Position numbers and translations under genes: made by a program. Under the pieces are notes generated by a model. It ran no database searches and had not been told where the DNA came from. It worked only from the letters and a program-made list of their open reading frames with translations. A stretch of DNA of 64,000 nucleotides from assembly GCA_017519415.1 (NCBI GenBank), contig JAFWSI010000034.1:1-64000 (forward strand), read 5' to 3'. This DNA comes from Ruminococcus sp. GTDB lineage: Bacteria > Bacillota > Clostridia > Oscillospirales > Ruminococcaceae. Shown here piece after piece: positions 35,487 to 44,616 of this stretch (position 1 is the first letter of the stretch; every line of letters begins with the position of its first letter).

Positions 35487-36857
35487 TCATACCTTGCTCT
35501 TGTCCTTGATGTTCTTGATGATGTCGTTTACAAGGTTCTTGAGATTTGCGTCCTTTTCCATAGACTCGGTAACGCTTGTTACAGAGTAAACTATGGTGGA
35601 GTGATCTCTGCCGCCGAACTCGGTACCTATGGAAGCAAGGGGCATCTGAGTGATCTCTCTTACTACGTATATAGCCACCTTACGGGCTGTGGAGATCTGT
35701 GCCGAACGCTTGCTGGAGCGGAGATCGTCGGGAGATACGCCGTACACCGTGGATACCTCCGAGATGATCTTCTCCACTGTAATCGGTATGGGCTGCTCGT
35801 CTGTGAGCACGTCGCGGATAACGCTCTGCGCCATTGATATTGTTATGGGACTTCCCGCAAAGTGGTTGAGAGCCTTCAGACGTACAACTGCGCCTTCCAG
35901 CTGTCTGATGTTGGATTTCAGGCGGTTTGCCATGAACTCTGCCACCTCGCTGGGCATCTTGAGCTCAAGAAGCTCTGATTTTCTGTTTATGATAGCAAGC
36001 CTTGTCTCGTAATCGGGAGCTGATATATCGGCTATGAGACCGCCCTCGAAACGGGTGCGGAGACGCTCTTCAAGAGTGAGGAGCTCCTTGGGCGGCTTAT
36101 CCGAGGTGATGACTATCTGCTTGCCCTCCTGGTGGAGCTTGTAGAAGGTGTGGAAAAATTCCTCCTGCATACGCTCTCTTCCGGAGAAGAATTGTATATC
36201 GTCTATGAGGAGTATATCCGCATTCCTGTACTTGTCGTGGAAATCGGATATGGAGCTCTTGTTGAGAGCGCTCACAAGGTCGCTGCCGAAGGTCTCGCTG
36301 GTAACGTAAACGATATTGAAGTCGGGATGATTCTTTCTTACCTCGTTGGCGATAGCTGTGATGAGGTGGGTCTTGCCCATTCCCGAAGGGCCGTATATGA
36401 ACAGCGGATTATAATCGGGAACTGCCTTTGAGCCGCAGTTCTTTGCCACGGATTTGCTGCACGCAAGGGCAAATTCGTTTGAACGTCCCTCGATGAAGGT
36501 ATCGAAGGTATAATCGTAATTCGCAAATTTATAGGACTGCTCCAGCTCGGCGTGCTTCTGCTCCAGCTCGGCGTCCGTGGGGACCTTTATTTTCTCCGGC
36601 TCGTCGGACTCGACATTGATGACGATATTGACATTCAGGCCGAGAACATTTAGGAAAGCGTCCTTGAGTACGGCGTCGTATGTAGTCATTACGATATTCT
36701 TCTGAAAATCGGTCTGTACGCTGAAAACAGCGTCAGATCCGTTGAAGCTTACGGGGACAAGCGGGTCTATCCAGGTCTTGATACCGATCTCGGGAATTTT
36801 TCCGTTTTCGAGGCAGTAGCTTTTTACGTTCTCGAAAACCTCGTCAAATGAATTCAT
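35487..36857 (-). CDS. dnaA: Chromosomal replication initiator DnaA
   Basis: 456 aa from MNSFDEVF, set by CGGAGGTTCC at the right spacing; the open frame extends to 37172 but those 105 residues are unlikely to be coding. Domain I (1-85), short domain II linker with Glu/Lys repeats, AAA+ domain with GPSGMGKTHL and LLIDDIQFFSG, domain IV HTH with FGGRDHSTIVYSV. It binds the flanking boxes to open the origin. Confidence 0.97.
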   Translation of the reverse strand: MNSFDEVFENVKSYCLENGKIPEIGIKTWIDPLVPVSFNGSDAVFSVQTDFQKNIVMTTYDAVLKDAFLNVLGLNVNIVINVESDEPEKIKVPTDAELEQKHAELEQSYKFANYDYTFDTFIEGRSNEFALACSKSVAKNCGSKAVPDYNPLFIYGPSGMGKTHLITAIANEVRKNHPDFNIVYVTSETFGSDLVSALNKSSISDFHDKYRNADILLIDDIQFFSGRERMQEEFFHTFYKLHQEGKQIVITSDKPPKELLTLEERLRTRFEGGLIADISAPDYETRLAIINRKSELLELKMPSEVAEFMANRLKSNIRQLEGAVVRLKALNHFAGSPITISMAQSVIRDVLTDEQPIPITVEKIISEVSTVYGVSPDDLRSSKRSAQISTARKVAIYVVREITQMPLASIGTEFGGRDHSTIVYSVTSVTESMEKDANLKNLVNDIIKNIKDKSKV

Positions 36858-36930
36858 AGGAACCTCCGAATTAATGTAAGTTTTGTTGGAGAAAAAATAA
36901 CGATACTCTCCTATAATAATATATGATACT

Positions 36931-36959
36931 ATTATATCATAAAGGAGAAAAAAAAGCAA
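36931..36959 (-). promoter_or_regulatory. dnaA: dnaA promoter with overlapping dyad
   Basis: On the minus strand TTGCTT (36954-36959), 17 nt, TATAAT (36931-36936). An inverted repeat ATGATA-CTATTA-TATCAT (36923-36940) overlaps the -10 box and could be an operator. Confidence 0.6.
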
Positions 36960-36984
36960 GCGAATTCCTATGTTCAAGAGGTAG

Positions 36985-37185
36985 AAAAAAACAGTTCTTT
37001 CAACACTCAAATTGACAGATTGTTGAAAACTATGTTGAATGATTTTAAAAAATACCCGCATACATCGGTATTCAGAGAATGAAAATGTTGAATAACAGGA
37101 GTGGATAAGATTTTTAACGGAAAAAACAGACTTTTTTTCAGCTTTCTGCAATTCAGCCGTGAAATCGGACAAAGTGTTGAAATTT
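36985..37185. other. oriC part 2 (DnaA-box cluster between dnaA and rpmH)
   Basis: Box-like 9-mers in about 200 bp: TTTCAACAC (36999, reverse), TGTTGAAAA (37021), TGTTGAATG (37033), TGTTGAATA (37086), AGTGGATAA (37100, 8 of 9 to consensus) and TGTTGAAAT (37174). With part 1 this makes a bipartite origin around dnaA. Gene orientation switches from minus to plus here. The rest of 36858-37397 is AT-rich leader. Confidence 0.7.
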
Positions 37186-37260
37186 TAAGGCCGCACGTTA
37201 AGAATATATTGGTAAAAAAACAGAAAATAATTCCCTCATCGAAAAAATTTCATTTATTGC

Positions 37261-37289
37261 TTGACACAGAGAGCTTTTTAATATATAAT
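37261..37289 (+). promoter_or_regulatory. rpmH operon promoter
   Basis: Perfect TTGACA (37261-37266), 17-nt spacer, perfect TATAAT (37284-37289). The leader of about 100 nt contains a small hairpin AGAGCTGTC/GACGGCTCT (37340-37363) before the ribosome binding site. Confidence 0.85.
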
Positions 37290-37397
37290 AATTTAGTGTA
37301 ATGCAGGGCGAAGTGTCTCTGCACGCAGATCATGCTTGTCAGAGCTGTCACATCGGACGGCTCTTGTATACAATTCGCAGAGAGGAGGACACTGAAT

Positions 37398-37532
37398 ATG
37401 AAAAGAACATATCAGCCTAAGAAGCTCCACAGAAAGAAGGAGCACGGCTTCATGAAGAGAATGGCTACAAAGAACGGCAGAAAGGTTTTAGCTCGTAGAA
37501 GATCTAAGGGCAGAGCAAGATTAACTCACTGA
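37398..37532 (+). CDS. rpmH: 50S ribosomal protein L34
   Basis: 44 aa, [18 protein letters not shown] then [10 protein letters not shown], the invariant L34 sequence and length. GAGAGGAGGACACTGAAT precedes the ATG. It is first in the rpmH-rnpA-yidD-yidC-jag series and is separated from rnpA by a terminator, which lowers downstream expression. Confidence 0.98.
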   Translation: MKRTYQPKKLHRKKEHGFMKRMATKNGRKVLARRRSKGRARLTH

Positions 37533-37539
37533 CGAGGCT

Positions 37540-37571
37540 GACCACAAAATCATTATTTTGTGGTCTTTTTT
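37540..37571 (+). terminator. Attenuating terminator after rpmH
   Basis: GACCACAAAAT / ATTTTGTGGTC stem with a TTTTTT run. It overlaps the leader of rnpA, so readthrough would set the rpmH:rnpA ratio. Confidence 0.8.
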
Positions 37572-37599
37572 GTTAGGACGGCTATATGCAGGTGAGATT

Positions 37600-37968
37600 A
37601 TGCTTTATACGGAAATACTGAACGATAACAAGGACTTCCTTGCCCTCTACAAAAGAGGCAGGTACGCCGCTTCAAAATATTCGGTCATATATGTAAGACC
37701 AAACAGTAAGCCCTTCAACCGCCTCGGCATAACCGCAGGAAAGAAAGTGGGCAACGCCGTCTGCCGCAACAGAGCCAAAAGACTTATCCGTCTTGCCTAC
37801 AGGAACGCAGAGCTGAAGCTCCCCGTGGGTATGGATATTGTCATAGTGGCAAGAACTGCCATATGCAGTGTGAAATCAGACGAATACTGCGGATATATGA
37901 ACAGGTACGGAGTGAATGAGATCAATAAGATGTTCAGGAGCTTCGACAGCAAAGAAAAGCGCGTATGA
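37600..37968 (+). CDS. rnpA: Ribonuclease P protein component
   Basis: 122 aa from [13 protein letters not shown], with AGGTGAGATT upstream; an in-frame start 42 nt earlier is rejected because it overlaps the terminator. RNR motif: [26 protein letters not shown] matches the central cleft. Binds the RNase P RNA for tRNA 5' processing. Confidence 0.96.
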   Translation: MLYTEILNDNKDFLALYKRGRYAASKYSVIYVRPNSKPFNRLGITAGKKVGNAVCRNRAKRLIRLAYRNAELKLPVGMDIVIVARTAICSVKSDEYCGYMNRYGVNEINKMFRSFDSKEKRV

Positions 37969-38252
37969 AATATATCGTTCTGGGGATCATTAAATTCTAC
38001 CGGAAATTCATATCCCCCCTTTTTCCGCCAAAGTGTAAATATTATCCTACGTGCAGCACCTACGCTCTGGAGGCTGTAAGGCGCTTCGGCGCAGTGCGGG
38101 GATCGGCTCTTGCCGTGTGGAGGATACTCCGCTGCAACCCGTGGTCAATGGGCGGCATAGATCATGTTCCCGAAAAATTCACGTTCAGAGTTAAAAAGTA
38201 CGACTTCACGGATCCCGATTACGGTGAGAATGAAGACAACAAAAAGATTTAA
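37965..38252 (+). CDS. yidD: Membrane protein insertion efficiency factor YidD
   Basis: 95 aa. [29 protein letters not shown] is the YidD signature with its three Cys. [13 protein letters not shown] at the end. Amphipathic, peripheral at the membrane. Overlaps rnpA by 4 bp. Confidence 0.96.
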   Translation: MKYIVLGIIKFYRKFISPLFPPKCKYYPTCSTYALEAVRRFGAVRGSALAVWRILRCNPWSMGGIDHVPEKFTFRVKKYDFTDPDYGENEDNKKI

Positions 38253-38264
38253 GAGGGATGAATA

Positions 38265-39386
38265 TTGAACGCACTTTATGATATTATCGGCGTGCCTTTC
38301 GGCTACCTGATGAGACTTATCTATTCGCTGTGCAACAACTATGCCATAGCGATTATACTTTTTACGGTAATCACAAAAATACTGCTCTTTCCGGTCAATT
38401 ACAAGACCCAGAAGGGCGCGGCAAGAATGCAGCTTCTCAATCCGAAGCTGGAAAAGCTCAAGAAAAGCTTCGCCAATAATCAGCAGAGATTACAGGAGGA
38501 ACAGCAGAAGCTTTATCAGCAGGAGGGCGTGAACCCCATGGGCTCATGTCTGCCCGCTTTTATACAGATGTTCCTGCTTTTCGGCGTTATTGACGTTATT
38601 TATAAGCCGGTGACCCATATTCTCAATATCTCGAAGAATATCATCGACGCTGCCTGCGATATTGCAGGTGCCGATACAAGAAACCTCAGATGCGAGCTCA
38701 TGACAATGGAGCACCTGAGGGATAACGGAGACAAGTATTCCGCTCTGGGAGAAAATTTCCTTTCAAAGGTTACGGAGTTCAATGAGAAGTTCACCATATT
38801 CGGTGCTAATCTCGGAAAGACCCCCACTATACACCCCGAGGGCGGCTGGACGAAGGAAGCGCTCATACTCTGCGCTATCCCCTTCCTTGCAGGTCTCTCG
38901 CAGCTTCTCGTGTCGGTATACAGCCAGATACACCAGAAAAAGACAAATCCCGCAACTCAGCCCGGCGGCGGATGCATGTCCGTTCTTATGTACGGTATGC
39001 CTCTTCTCTCGGTATGGTTCGCATTCCAGGTGCCCGCAGGTGTCGGCTTCTACTGGATATGGTCATCAGTATTTTCATTCATTATAACCTTTGCGCTTAA
39101 CTGCTACTTTACTCCCGAGCGCATAAAGGTGATAAATGAGAAGGAAAAAGAAAAAGCAAGAATCTACGCAGAAAAACATCCGAATAAGAAAACCTTCATG
39201 CAGAAGATGATGGAGCAGCAGGCTGCTCTCGATCAGCAGAACGGCGGTTCTTCGGCTTCAGGAAAGTCAAAGGGAATCTCACGCTCTGAACAGAGCAGAC
39301 AGAACCGCGATAAGATCAAGGAAGCAAGAAGACGCATGGCTGAGAAATACGGTGATTCTTATGAGGATAATGATGACGAGGATTAA
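38265..39386 (+). CDS. yidC: Membrane insertase YidC
   Basis: 373 aa. TTG start, with GAGGG upstream. Five core helices: SLCNNYAIAIILFTVITKILLFPVN contains the hydrophilic-groove Arg/Lys region, then cytoplasmic loop KLEKLKKSFANNQQRLQEEQ, then CLPAFIQMFLLFGVIDVIY. A periplasmic-side insertion of about 80 residues lies between helices 2 and 3. The Lys/Arg-rich tail (SRSEQSRQNRDKIKEARRR) probably contacts ribosomes. No lipobox, unlike B. subtilis SpoIIIJ. Confidence 0.95.
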   Translation: MNALYDIIGVPFGYLMRLIYSLCNNYAIAIILFTVITKILLFPVNYKTQKGAARMQLLNPKLEKLKKSFANNQQRLQEEQQKLYQQEGVNPMGSCLPAFIQMFLLFGVIDVIYKPVTHILNISKNIIDAACDIAGADTRNLRCELMTMEHLRDNGDKYSALGENFLSKVTEFNEKFTIFGANLGKTPTIHPEGGWTKEALILCAIPFLAGLSQLLVSVYSQIHQKKTNPATQPGGGCMSVLMYGMPLLSVWFAFQVPAGVGFYWIWSSVFSFIITFALNCYFTPERIKVINEKEKEKARIYAEKHPNKKTFMQKMMEQQAALDQQNGGSSASGKSKGISRSEQSRQNRDKIKEARRRMAEKYGDSYEDNDDED

Positions 39387-39406
39387 ATCCTCAGGGAGGT
39401 AAAAGT

Positions 39407-40468
39407 ATGACTGAAATTTTCACAGCAAGATCCGTTGACGAGGCTAAGGAACTCGCAGCAAAAAAATTCGGAAAAAAGATCAGTGAGATCAGCTTTGAGA
39501 TCATCGACGAGGGCAAGAAGGGACTTTTCGGTCTCGGCTCAAAGGAAGCAAAGGTAAAGGCTACAGTTAACGACGGCGCTGCTCCCGCAGCTGCTGAGTC
39601 GCCAAAGACCACATCTGCTCCCGCGCCCAAGGCTGAGCCTGTGACAAAGACCGTCGCAGAGGAAAAGCCTGTTGTAACTACAGAAACAACGGCAGCTCCC
39701 GAAGCTGCTGAGATAAAGGCAGATGCTGCTGACAGTGTTCCCGAGGAAATCGACGACGAGGAGGCTTATTCCCTCGACAACTTCACTCTCATCGAGGACG
39801 AGGCTCTTATCAATCCCAAGGTAAAGCTTGCAAAGGATTACATAACCAGCATTCTCAGAGCTATGGGAGTTGACGCAGAGTTTGTCGTATATCAGAACGA
39901 AACAGGCGCTATCGTCAATATCGAAAGCAACAACAACGGTACTATCATAGGCAGACGCGGTGAGACTCTTGACGCTATCCAGTATCTCTGCTCCATTATT
40001 GCCAACAAGGGCGACAAGGATTACTACAGGATCACCATCGACTGTCTCGGATACAGAAGCAAGAGAAAGGAAACTCTTGAGCAGCTGGCTGCAAAGGTGG
40101 CAAAGTCTGTCCTCAGGACCGGCCGTTCACAGCCCCTCGAGCCCATGAATCCCTACGAGAGAAGAGTTATACACTCGGCTATATCCAATATAGAGGGAGT
40201 TTCCTCACGCTCTGTCGGCGAGGAGCCCTACAGAAAGATAATTATTTCTTCAAATAATCCCAGAAGCGGCGGAAGAAGAAATGACAGGCGCGACAACCGC
40301 GGCGGAAGAAGAAACGACAGACGCGGAGGCGAAAGAAGAAACCGTGACAGAGAGGTAAATATGGAGCGCAGAAGCGTTGACCTCTCAACAAGCTTTGAAA
40401 AGGATTACAAGAGACCCAAGCCCGAGGACAGCATCGAGGGCGGCCTCTACGGAAAGATCGAACTTTAA
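39407..40468 (+). CDS. khpB: RNA-binding protein KhpB/Jag
   Basis: 353 aa. Jag-N domain (EIFTARSVDEAKELAAKKFG, residues 1-50), Ala/Pro/Thr-rich linker (55-125), KH domain with IIGRRGETLDAIQYL, and R3H domain with NPYERRVIHSAIS. A C-terminal tail of about 70 residues is rich in Arg/Asn/Gly (SGGRRNDRRDNRGGRRNDRR), an RGG-like extension not present in the short B. subtilis protein. Binds RNA with KhpA and influences cell envelope synthesis. Confidence 0.93.
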   Translation: MTEIFTARSVDEAKELAAKKFGKKISEISFEIIDEGKKGLFGLGSKEAKVKATVNDGAAPAAAESPKTTSAPAPKAEPVTKTVAEEKPVVTTETTAAPEAAEIKADAADSVPEEIDDEEAYSLDNFTLIEDEALINPKVKLAKDYITSILRAMGVDAEFVVYQNETGAIVNIESNNNGTIIGRRGETLDAIQYLCSIIANKGDKDYYRITIDCLGYRSKRKETLEQLAAKVAKSVLRTGRSQPLEPMNPYERRVIHSAISNIEGVSSRSVGEEPYRKIIISSNNPRSGGRRNDRRDNRGGRRNDRRGGERRNRDREVNMERRSVDLSTSFEKDYKRPKPEDSIEGGLYGKIEL

Positions 40469-40474
40469 TATCTG

Positions 40475-40503
40475 AAACAACGGCGTTATGCCGTTGTTTT
40501 TTT
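40475..40503 (+). terminator. Terminator after khpB
   Basis: AAACAACGGC / GCCGTTGTTT stem plus TTTTTTT, closing the rpmH-khpB transcript ahead of mnmE. Confidence 0.8.
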
Positions 40504-40515
40504 AGGAGTGATAAA

Positions 40516-41877
40516 ATGTCGACTATTGCTGCTGTTTCGACTCCGAATGCAATGGGCGGTATAGCCGTTATAAGGATCTCGGGCGAGGACGCCCTGAAGG
40601 TGGCGGAGAGGATATTCTCCCCTTACGGCAATAAAAAGGTCGCGGATATGTCAGGATATACCTGTGCCTACGGTATAGCTCATGACGGCGGTGAAAGACT
40701 TGACGACTGCATTCTTACGGTGTTCCGCGCTCCTCACAGCTATACGGGTGAGGACATCGCGGAGCTCTCCTGCCACGGCGGACTTTACGTCACCAAAAAA
40801 GTGCTGCGGGCGGCTCTTAAAAACGGAGCTGTCAACGCAGAGGCAGGCGAGTTCACGAAAAGAGCTTATTTAAACGGAAAGCTGGATCTAACGCAGGCAG
40901 AGGCAGTAATGGATATTATTTCCGCAAAGGGCGAGCGGGAGCTAAAAATGGCGGAAAGCCTCCGTGAGGGAGCTGCCTTCAGGAAGGCTGAGAAATGCTC
41001 GTCTGTGCTGCTGAAGATACTGGGTGACCTTGCGGCCTGGGCAGATTATCCCGAGGAGGATATTCCCGAGGTAAAGCCGGAGGTTCTGTCAGAGGAGCTG
41101 AAGGAAGTCCGCGACGAGCTCAGGTCTCTGGTCAGAAATTACGACAGCGGAAGGATACTTCGCGAGGGAGTGGCAACTGCTATAATAGGACGTCCGAACG
41201 TCGGAAAATCTACACTTTTCAACTGCCTCAGCGGCTGCGAGAGAAGTATTGTCACCGAGATCGCAGGCACTACGAGAGATATTATCGAGGAGTCTGTGAG
41301 AATCGGCGACATCACTCTCAGGCTCTCGGATACGGCAGGTATCCATGAAACGGACGATGTTATCGAAGGTATCGGAGTTGACATGGCCGAGAAAATGATC
41401 GATAAGTCAGAGCTTGTTATAGCTGTTTTTGACGGAAGCTGTCCGCTCACAGAGGACGATCTGTATTTAATTAATAAAATTAATAAAAATAAAACAATAG
41501 CCGTCATTAATAAAAATGATGTGGAGCAGCTGATTGATACTTCCCTGCTTGCGGACAAGATTAAACATATTGTATATATTTCCGCGAGGGAAAGCAAAGG
41601 AGTAGATGAGCTCCGGAGAAATATAGAGGAGATATTCAGGCTTAACGAAGCGGATTTTGACACTGCTACAGCTGCAAACGAACGTCAGAAAAGATGTGTT
41701 GATAAAGCCCTTGAAGGTGTTGAAAATGCTATTTCATCACTTGAAATCGGTGAAATGCTGGACGCGGTAAATGTTCTCATTGATGAAGCCGAGCAGTCAC
41801 TTCTTGAGCTTACAGGAAAAAAAGTTACCGAGGCAGTAGTTGACGAAGTATTCTCGCGCTTCTGTGTCGGAAAATAA
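40516..41877 (+). CDS. mnmE: tRNA modification GTPase MnmE
   Basis: 453 aa. N-terminal tetrahydrofolate-binding domain (TIAAVSTPNAMGGIAVIRISG), then helical domain with an inserted G domain: GRPNVGKSTLFN (G1), DTAG (G3), NKND (G4). C-terminal FSRFCVGK keeps the catalytic Cys. With MnmG it makes cmnm5U34 in tRNA. Confidence 0.97.
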   Translation: MSTIAAVSTPNAMGGIAVIRISGEDALKVAERIFSPYGNKKVADMSGYTCAYGIAHDGGERLDDCILTVFRAPHSYTGEDIAELSCHGGLYVTKKVLRAALKNGAVNAEAGEFTKRAYLNGKLDLTQAEAVMDIISAKGERELKMAESLREGAAFRKAEKCSSVLLKILGDLAAWADYPEEDIPEVKPEVLSEELKEVRDELRSLVRNYDSGRILREGVATAIIGRPNVGKSTLFNCLSGCERSIVTEIAGTTRDIIEESVRIGDITLRLSDTAGIHETDDVIEGIGVDMAEKMIDKSELVIAVFDGSCPLTEDDLYLINKINKNKTIAVINKNDVEQLIDTSLLADKIKHIVYISARESKGVDELRRNIEEIFRLNEADFDTATAANERQKRCVDKALEGVENAISSLEIGEMLDAVNVLIDEAEQSLLELTGKKVTEAVVDEVFSRFCVGK

Positions 41878-41893
41878 TGTTTCATGTGAAACA
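41878..41893. promoter_or_regulatory. parS site 1
   Basis: TGTTTCATGTGAAACA, one base from the perfect palindrome TGTTTCACGTGAAACA found at 45439. It starts on the base after the mnmE stop codon. A ParB/Noc-type binding site for origin segregation. Confidence 0.8.
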
Positions 41894-41910
41894 TCAAAGG
41901 AGGGAGAAAA

Positions 41911-43788
41911 ATGACATATAAAATGGGTGAGTTTGACGTGGCTGTGGTAGGCGCAGGACACGCAGGTATAGAGGCAGCTCTTGCTGCTGCAAGGCTTGGC
42001 TGCAAAACAGTCATGTTTACCATATCCCTTGACCAGATAGCTAATATGCCCTGTAATCCGTCAATAGGCGGAACTGCAAAGGGACATCTTGTCAGAGAGA
42101 TCGATGCACTTGGCGGTGAAATGGGCAGAGCTGCGGATAAATGCTTTATTCAGAACAGAATGCTGAACAAGGGAAAAGGTCCCGCAGTTCACAGTCTCAG
42201 AGCTCAGGCTGACCGTGTGAAGTACCACGAGTATATGAAGCAGATATGCGAAAAACAGAAGAATCTTTTCGTTAAACAGGCTGAAATAGACGATATAATT
42301 ACAGAAAACAATAAAATAGTCGGAGTAAGGACATCTCTCGGTGCGGAATATTCGGTAAAGGCGGTGATAATCGCCACAGGTACCTATTTAAAGGGAAAGA
42401 TCCATATTGGTGAGGTTTCATATGAAAGTGGACCTGATTCGGCCCTGCCGAGCCGCTCCCTTTCAAAAAGCCTTATGGATAATGGAGTTGAGCTCCGCAG
42501 ATTCAAGACCGGAACACCCTGCCGCGTAAATAAAAGAAGTATTAATTTTGATATTATGGAAAAGCAGGACGGCGACGATGATATAGTTCCATTTTCGTTT
42601 GAAACTGACAGAGAAGGACTTGAAAATGTTGTAAGCTGCTATGTGACATATACCAACAGTAAAACACATGAAGTGATACTTGCAAACCTTGACCGCTCCC
42701 CTCTTTACTCCGGAAGAATAGAGGGAGTAGGTCCCAGATACTGTCCGTCAATCGAGGACAAGATAGTAAGATTTTCGGACAAGCCCCGTCATCAGTTATT
42801 TGTGGAGCCCATGGGACTTACAACCGAAGAATACTATTTGCAGGGTATGTCCTCATCACTCCCCGAGGACGTTCAGCTTGCATTTCTCAGAACAATAGAC
42901 GGACTTGAAGACGTTGAGATAATGCGGCCTGCTTATGCTATAGAATATGACTGCTGCAATCCGCAGCAGCTTCTCCCAACTCTTGAATTCAAGAAAATAG
43001 GTGGACTATACGGTGCCGGACAGTTCAACGGGAGTTCAGGCTACGAGGAGGCTGCCGCACAGGGTATAGTGGCAGGCATAAATGCCGCACTTAAAATAAA
43101 AGGCAAGGAGCCGATGATCCTTGACCGCGCAAGCTCATATATAGGTACTCTTGTTGACGATCTTGTTACAAAAGGAGTATCGGATCCGTACAGAATGATG
43201 ACCTCCCGCAGTGAGTACAGACTTATTCTCAGGCAGGATAATGCCGATCAGCGGCTTACTCCCATCGGTCACAGGATCGGACTTATTTCCAATGAAAGGT
43301 ACGAAAAACTTCTTGAGAAGGAAAGGCTTACCTCTGAGGAGATCGAAAGAGTATCCAAGCTGAATGTTGCTCCAAGGGATGAGATCAATGAGTTTCTTGA
43401 AGAAAAGGGAACCGCTCCCCTATCTACTGGCTGCAAGATGTCTGATCTTATCCGTCGTCCGCAGCTTAATTATAACGATCTTGCGCAGTTTGATGAGGAG
43501 CGACCTGAGCTCCCGTGGGATGTATGCGAGCAGGTCGAGCTTCAGATAAAGTACGAAGGCTACATACAGAAACAGCTCCAGCAGATAGAGCAGATGCGAA
43601 AAATGGAGTCAAAAAAGCTGCCTGCCGATCTTGATTACAGCCTTATTTACGGACTCAGACTGGAAGCCGTTGAAAAGCTTAATAAAGTAAAGCCTCTTTC
43701 AATTGGTCAGGCTTCAAGAATTTCGGGAGTTTCCCCCGCTGACATTTCCATGCTGACTGTCTGGCTGATGCACGAGAAGGGAGAGTAA
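41911..43788 (+). CDS. mnmG: tRNA uridine modification enzyme MnmG
   Basis: 625 aa. FAD-binding GAGHAGIEAALAAARLG at the N-terminus, NPSIGGTAKGHLVREIDALGGEMG, the GidA signature, GQFNGSSGYEEAAAQGI, and a C-terminal helical domain that contacts MnmE. Start set by AAAGGAGGGAG. Confidence 0.97.
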   Translation: MTYKMGEFDVAVVGAGHAGIEAALAAARLGCKTVMFTISLDQIANMPCNPSIGGTAKGHLVREIDALGGEMGRAADKCFIQNRMLNKGKGPAVHSLRAQADRVKYHEYMKQICEKQKNLFVKQAEIDDIITENNKIVGVRTSLGAEYSVKAVIIATGTYLKGKIHIGEVSYESGPDSALPSRSLSKSLMDNGVELRRFKTGTPCRVNKRSINFDIMEKQDGDDDIVPFSFETDREGLENVVSCYVTYTNSKTHEVILANLDRSPLYSGRIEGVGPRYCPSIEDKIVRFSDKPRHQLFVEPMGLTTEEYYLQGMSSSLPEDVQLAFLRTIDGLEDVEIMRPAYAIEYDCCNPQQLLPTLEFKKIGGLYGAGQFNGSSGYEEAAAQGIVAGINAALKIKGKEPMILDRASSYIGTLVDDLVTKGVSDPYRMMTSRSEYRLILRQDNADQRLTPIGHRIGLISNERYEKLLEKERLTSEEIERVSKLNVAPRDEINEFLEEKGTAPLSTGCKMSDLIRRPQLNYNDLAQFDEERPELPWDVCEQVELQIKYEGYIQKQLQQIEQMRKMESKKLPADLDYSLIYGLRLEAVEKLNKVKPLSIGQASRISGVSPADISMLTVWLMHEKGE

Positions 43789-43789
43789 T

Positions 43790-44494
43790 ATGCTGCCTGA
43801 TTTTGAATTATCTTGCTCGGAGTTTGAGAGTGCGGGATTAACACTGACTCCTGAACTCTATAAGAAGCTTGATACCTATGCCGAATTTCTTATTGAATAT
43901 AACAATAACGTAAATCTGACTGCCATAACGGATCCGGCGGAGGTGTTGAGAAAACATTTCATAGACAGTATTCTCCTTTCAAAATATGCGAAAATACCGC
44001 AGAATGCTGCCGTTATTGATATTGGAACGGGCGCCGGCTTTCCTTCTGTTCCGCTGAAGCTGTACCGCCCCGACATCAGTATTACGCTTCTTGATTCTCT
44101 CAACAAGCGTATTGTTTTCCTTCAGCAGCTTTGTGATAAGCTTGAGATTTCAGCTGATTTTATTCACGGTCGTGCCGAGAATATTTCAAAAAAACCTGAA
44201 TACCGCGAAAAGTTCGATATATCCTGTGCACGAGCAGTTGCCAATATGTCGCTGCTCAGCGAGCTATGCATACCTTTTGTTACTGTTGGCGGCTTGTTTC
44301 TTGCAATGAAGGGGCCTTCGGAAAATGTTTCATGTGGAACAAATGCTGTGGAGCTCCTGGGAGGTCAAATCACTGATACTGCGGAATACGATCTCTTTGA
44401 TGAAAAGCGCCGTATTGTTATTGTAAAAAAAATATCGCAGACTCCGACAAAATACCCGCGTAACAGCAGTCAGATAAAAAAGAGAAGCCTGTGA
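43790..44494 (+). CDS. rsmG: 16S rRNA m7G527 methyltransferase RsmG
   Basis: 234 aa. SAM-binding VIDIGTGAGFPSVPLKL and NLTAITDPAEVLRKHFIDS are typical GidB motifs. RNA contact region near ARAVANMSLLSELC. It contains a parS-like site (44326) in the coding sequence. It follows mnmG by 1 bp and ends with a terminator. Confidence 0.96.
   Translation: MLPDFELSCSEFESAGLTLTPELYKKLDTYAEFLIEYNNNVNLTAITDPAEVLRKHFIDSILLSKYAKIPQNAAVIDIGTGAGFPSVPLKLYRPDISITLLDSLNKRIVFLQQLCDKLEISADFIHGRAENISKKPEYREKFDISCARAVANMSLLSELCIPFVTVGGLFLAMKGPSENVSCGTNAVELLGGQITDTAEYDLFDEKRRIVIVKKISQTPTKYPRNSSQIKKRSL
44326..44341. promoter_or_regulatory. parS site 2 (inside rsmG)
   Basis: TGTTTCATGTGGAACA, two bases from the perfect parS palindrome, embedded in codons for NVSCGT of RsmG. 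Firmicutes often carry parS sites inside origin-proximal genes. Confidence 0.65.
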
Positions 44495-44517
44495 TTTGCT
44501 TATAAAATATGTTTTTC

Positions 44518-44550
44518 ACCGCTGTTTTGTCGATAAACAGCGGTTTTTTT
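44518..44550 (+). terminator. Terminator after rsmG
   Basis: ACCGCTGTTT / AAACAGCGGT stem followed by seven Ts. Confidence 0.85.
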
Positions 44551-44616
44551 ATGTAGAAAATGCATTCTGTATGTGTTAGAATATTTTTAAAGCAATATTC
44601 ATACGGAGGTAATTTT

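Noticed and set aside
35487-37172. 561-aa version of DnaA
   Set aside because: The extra 105 N-terminal residues cover the dnaA promoter and DnaA boxes and lack homology; the start at 36857 has the ribosome binding site.
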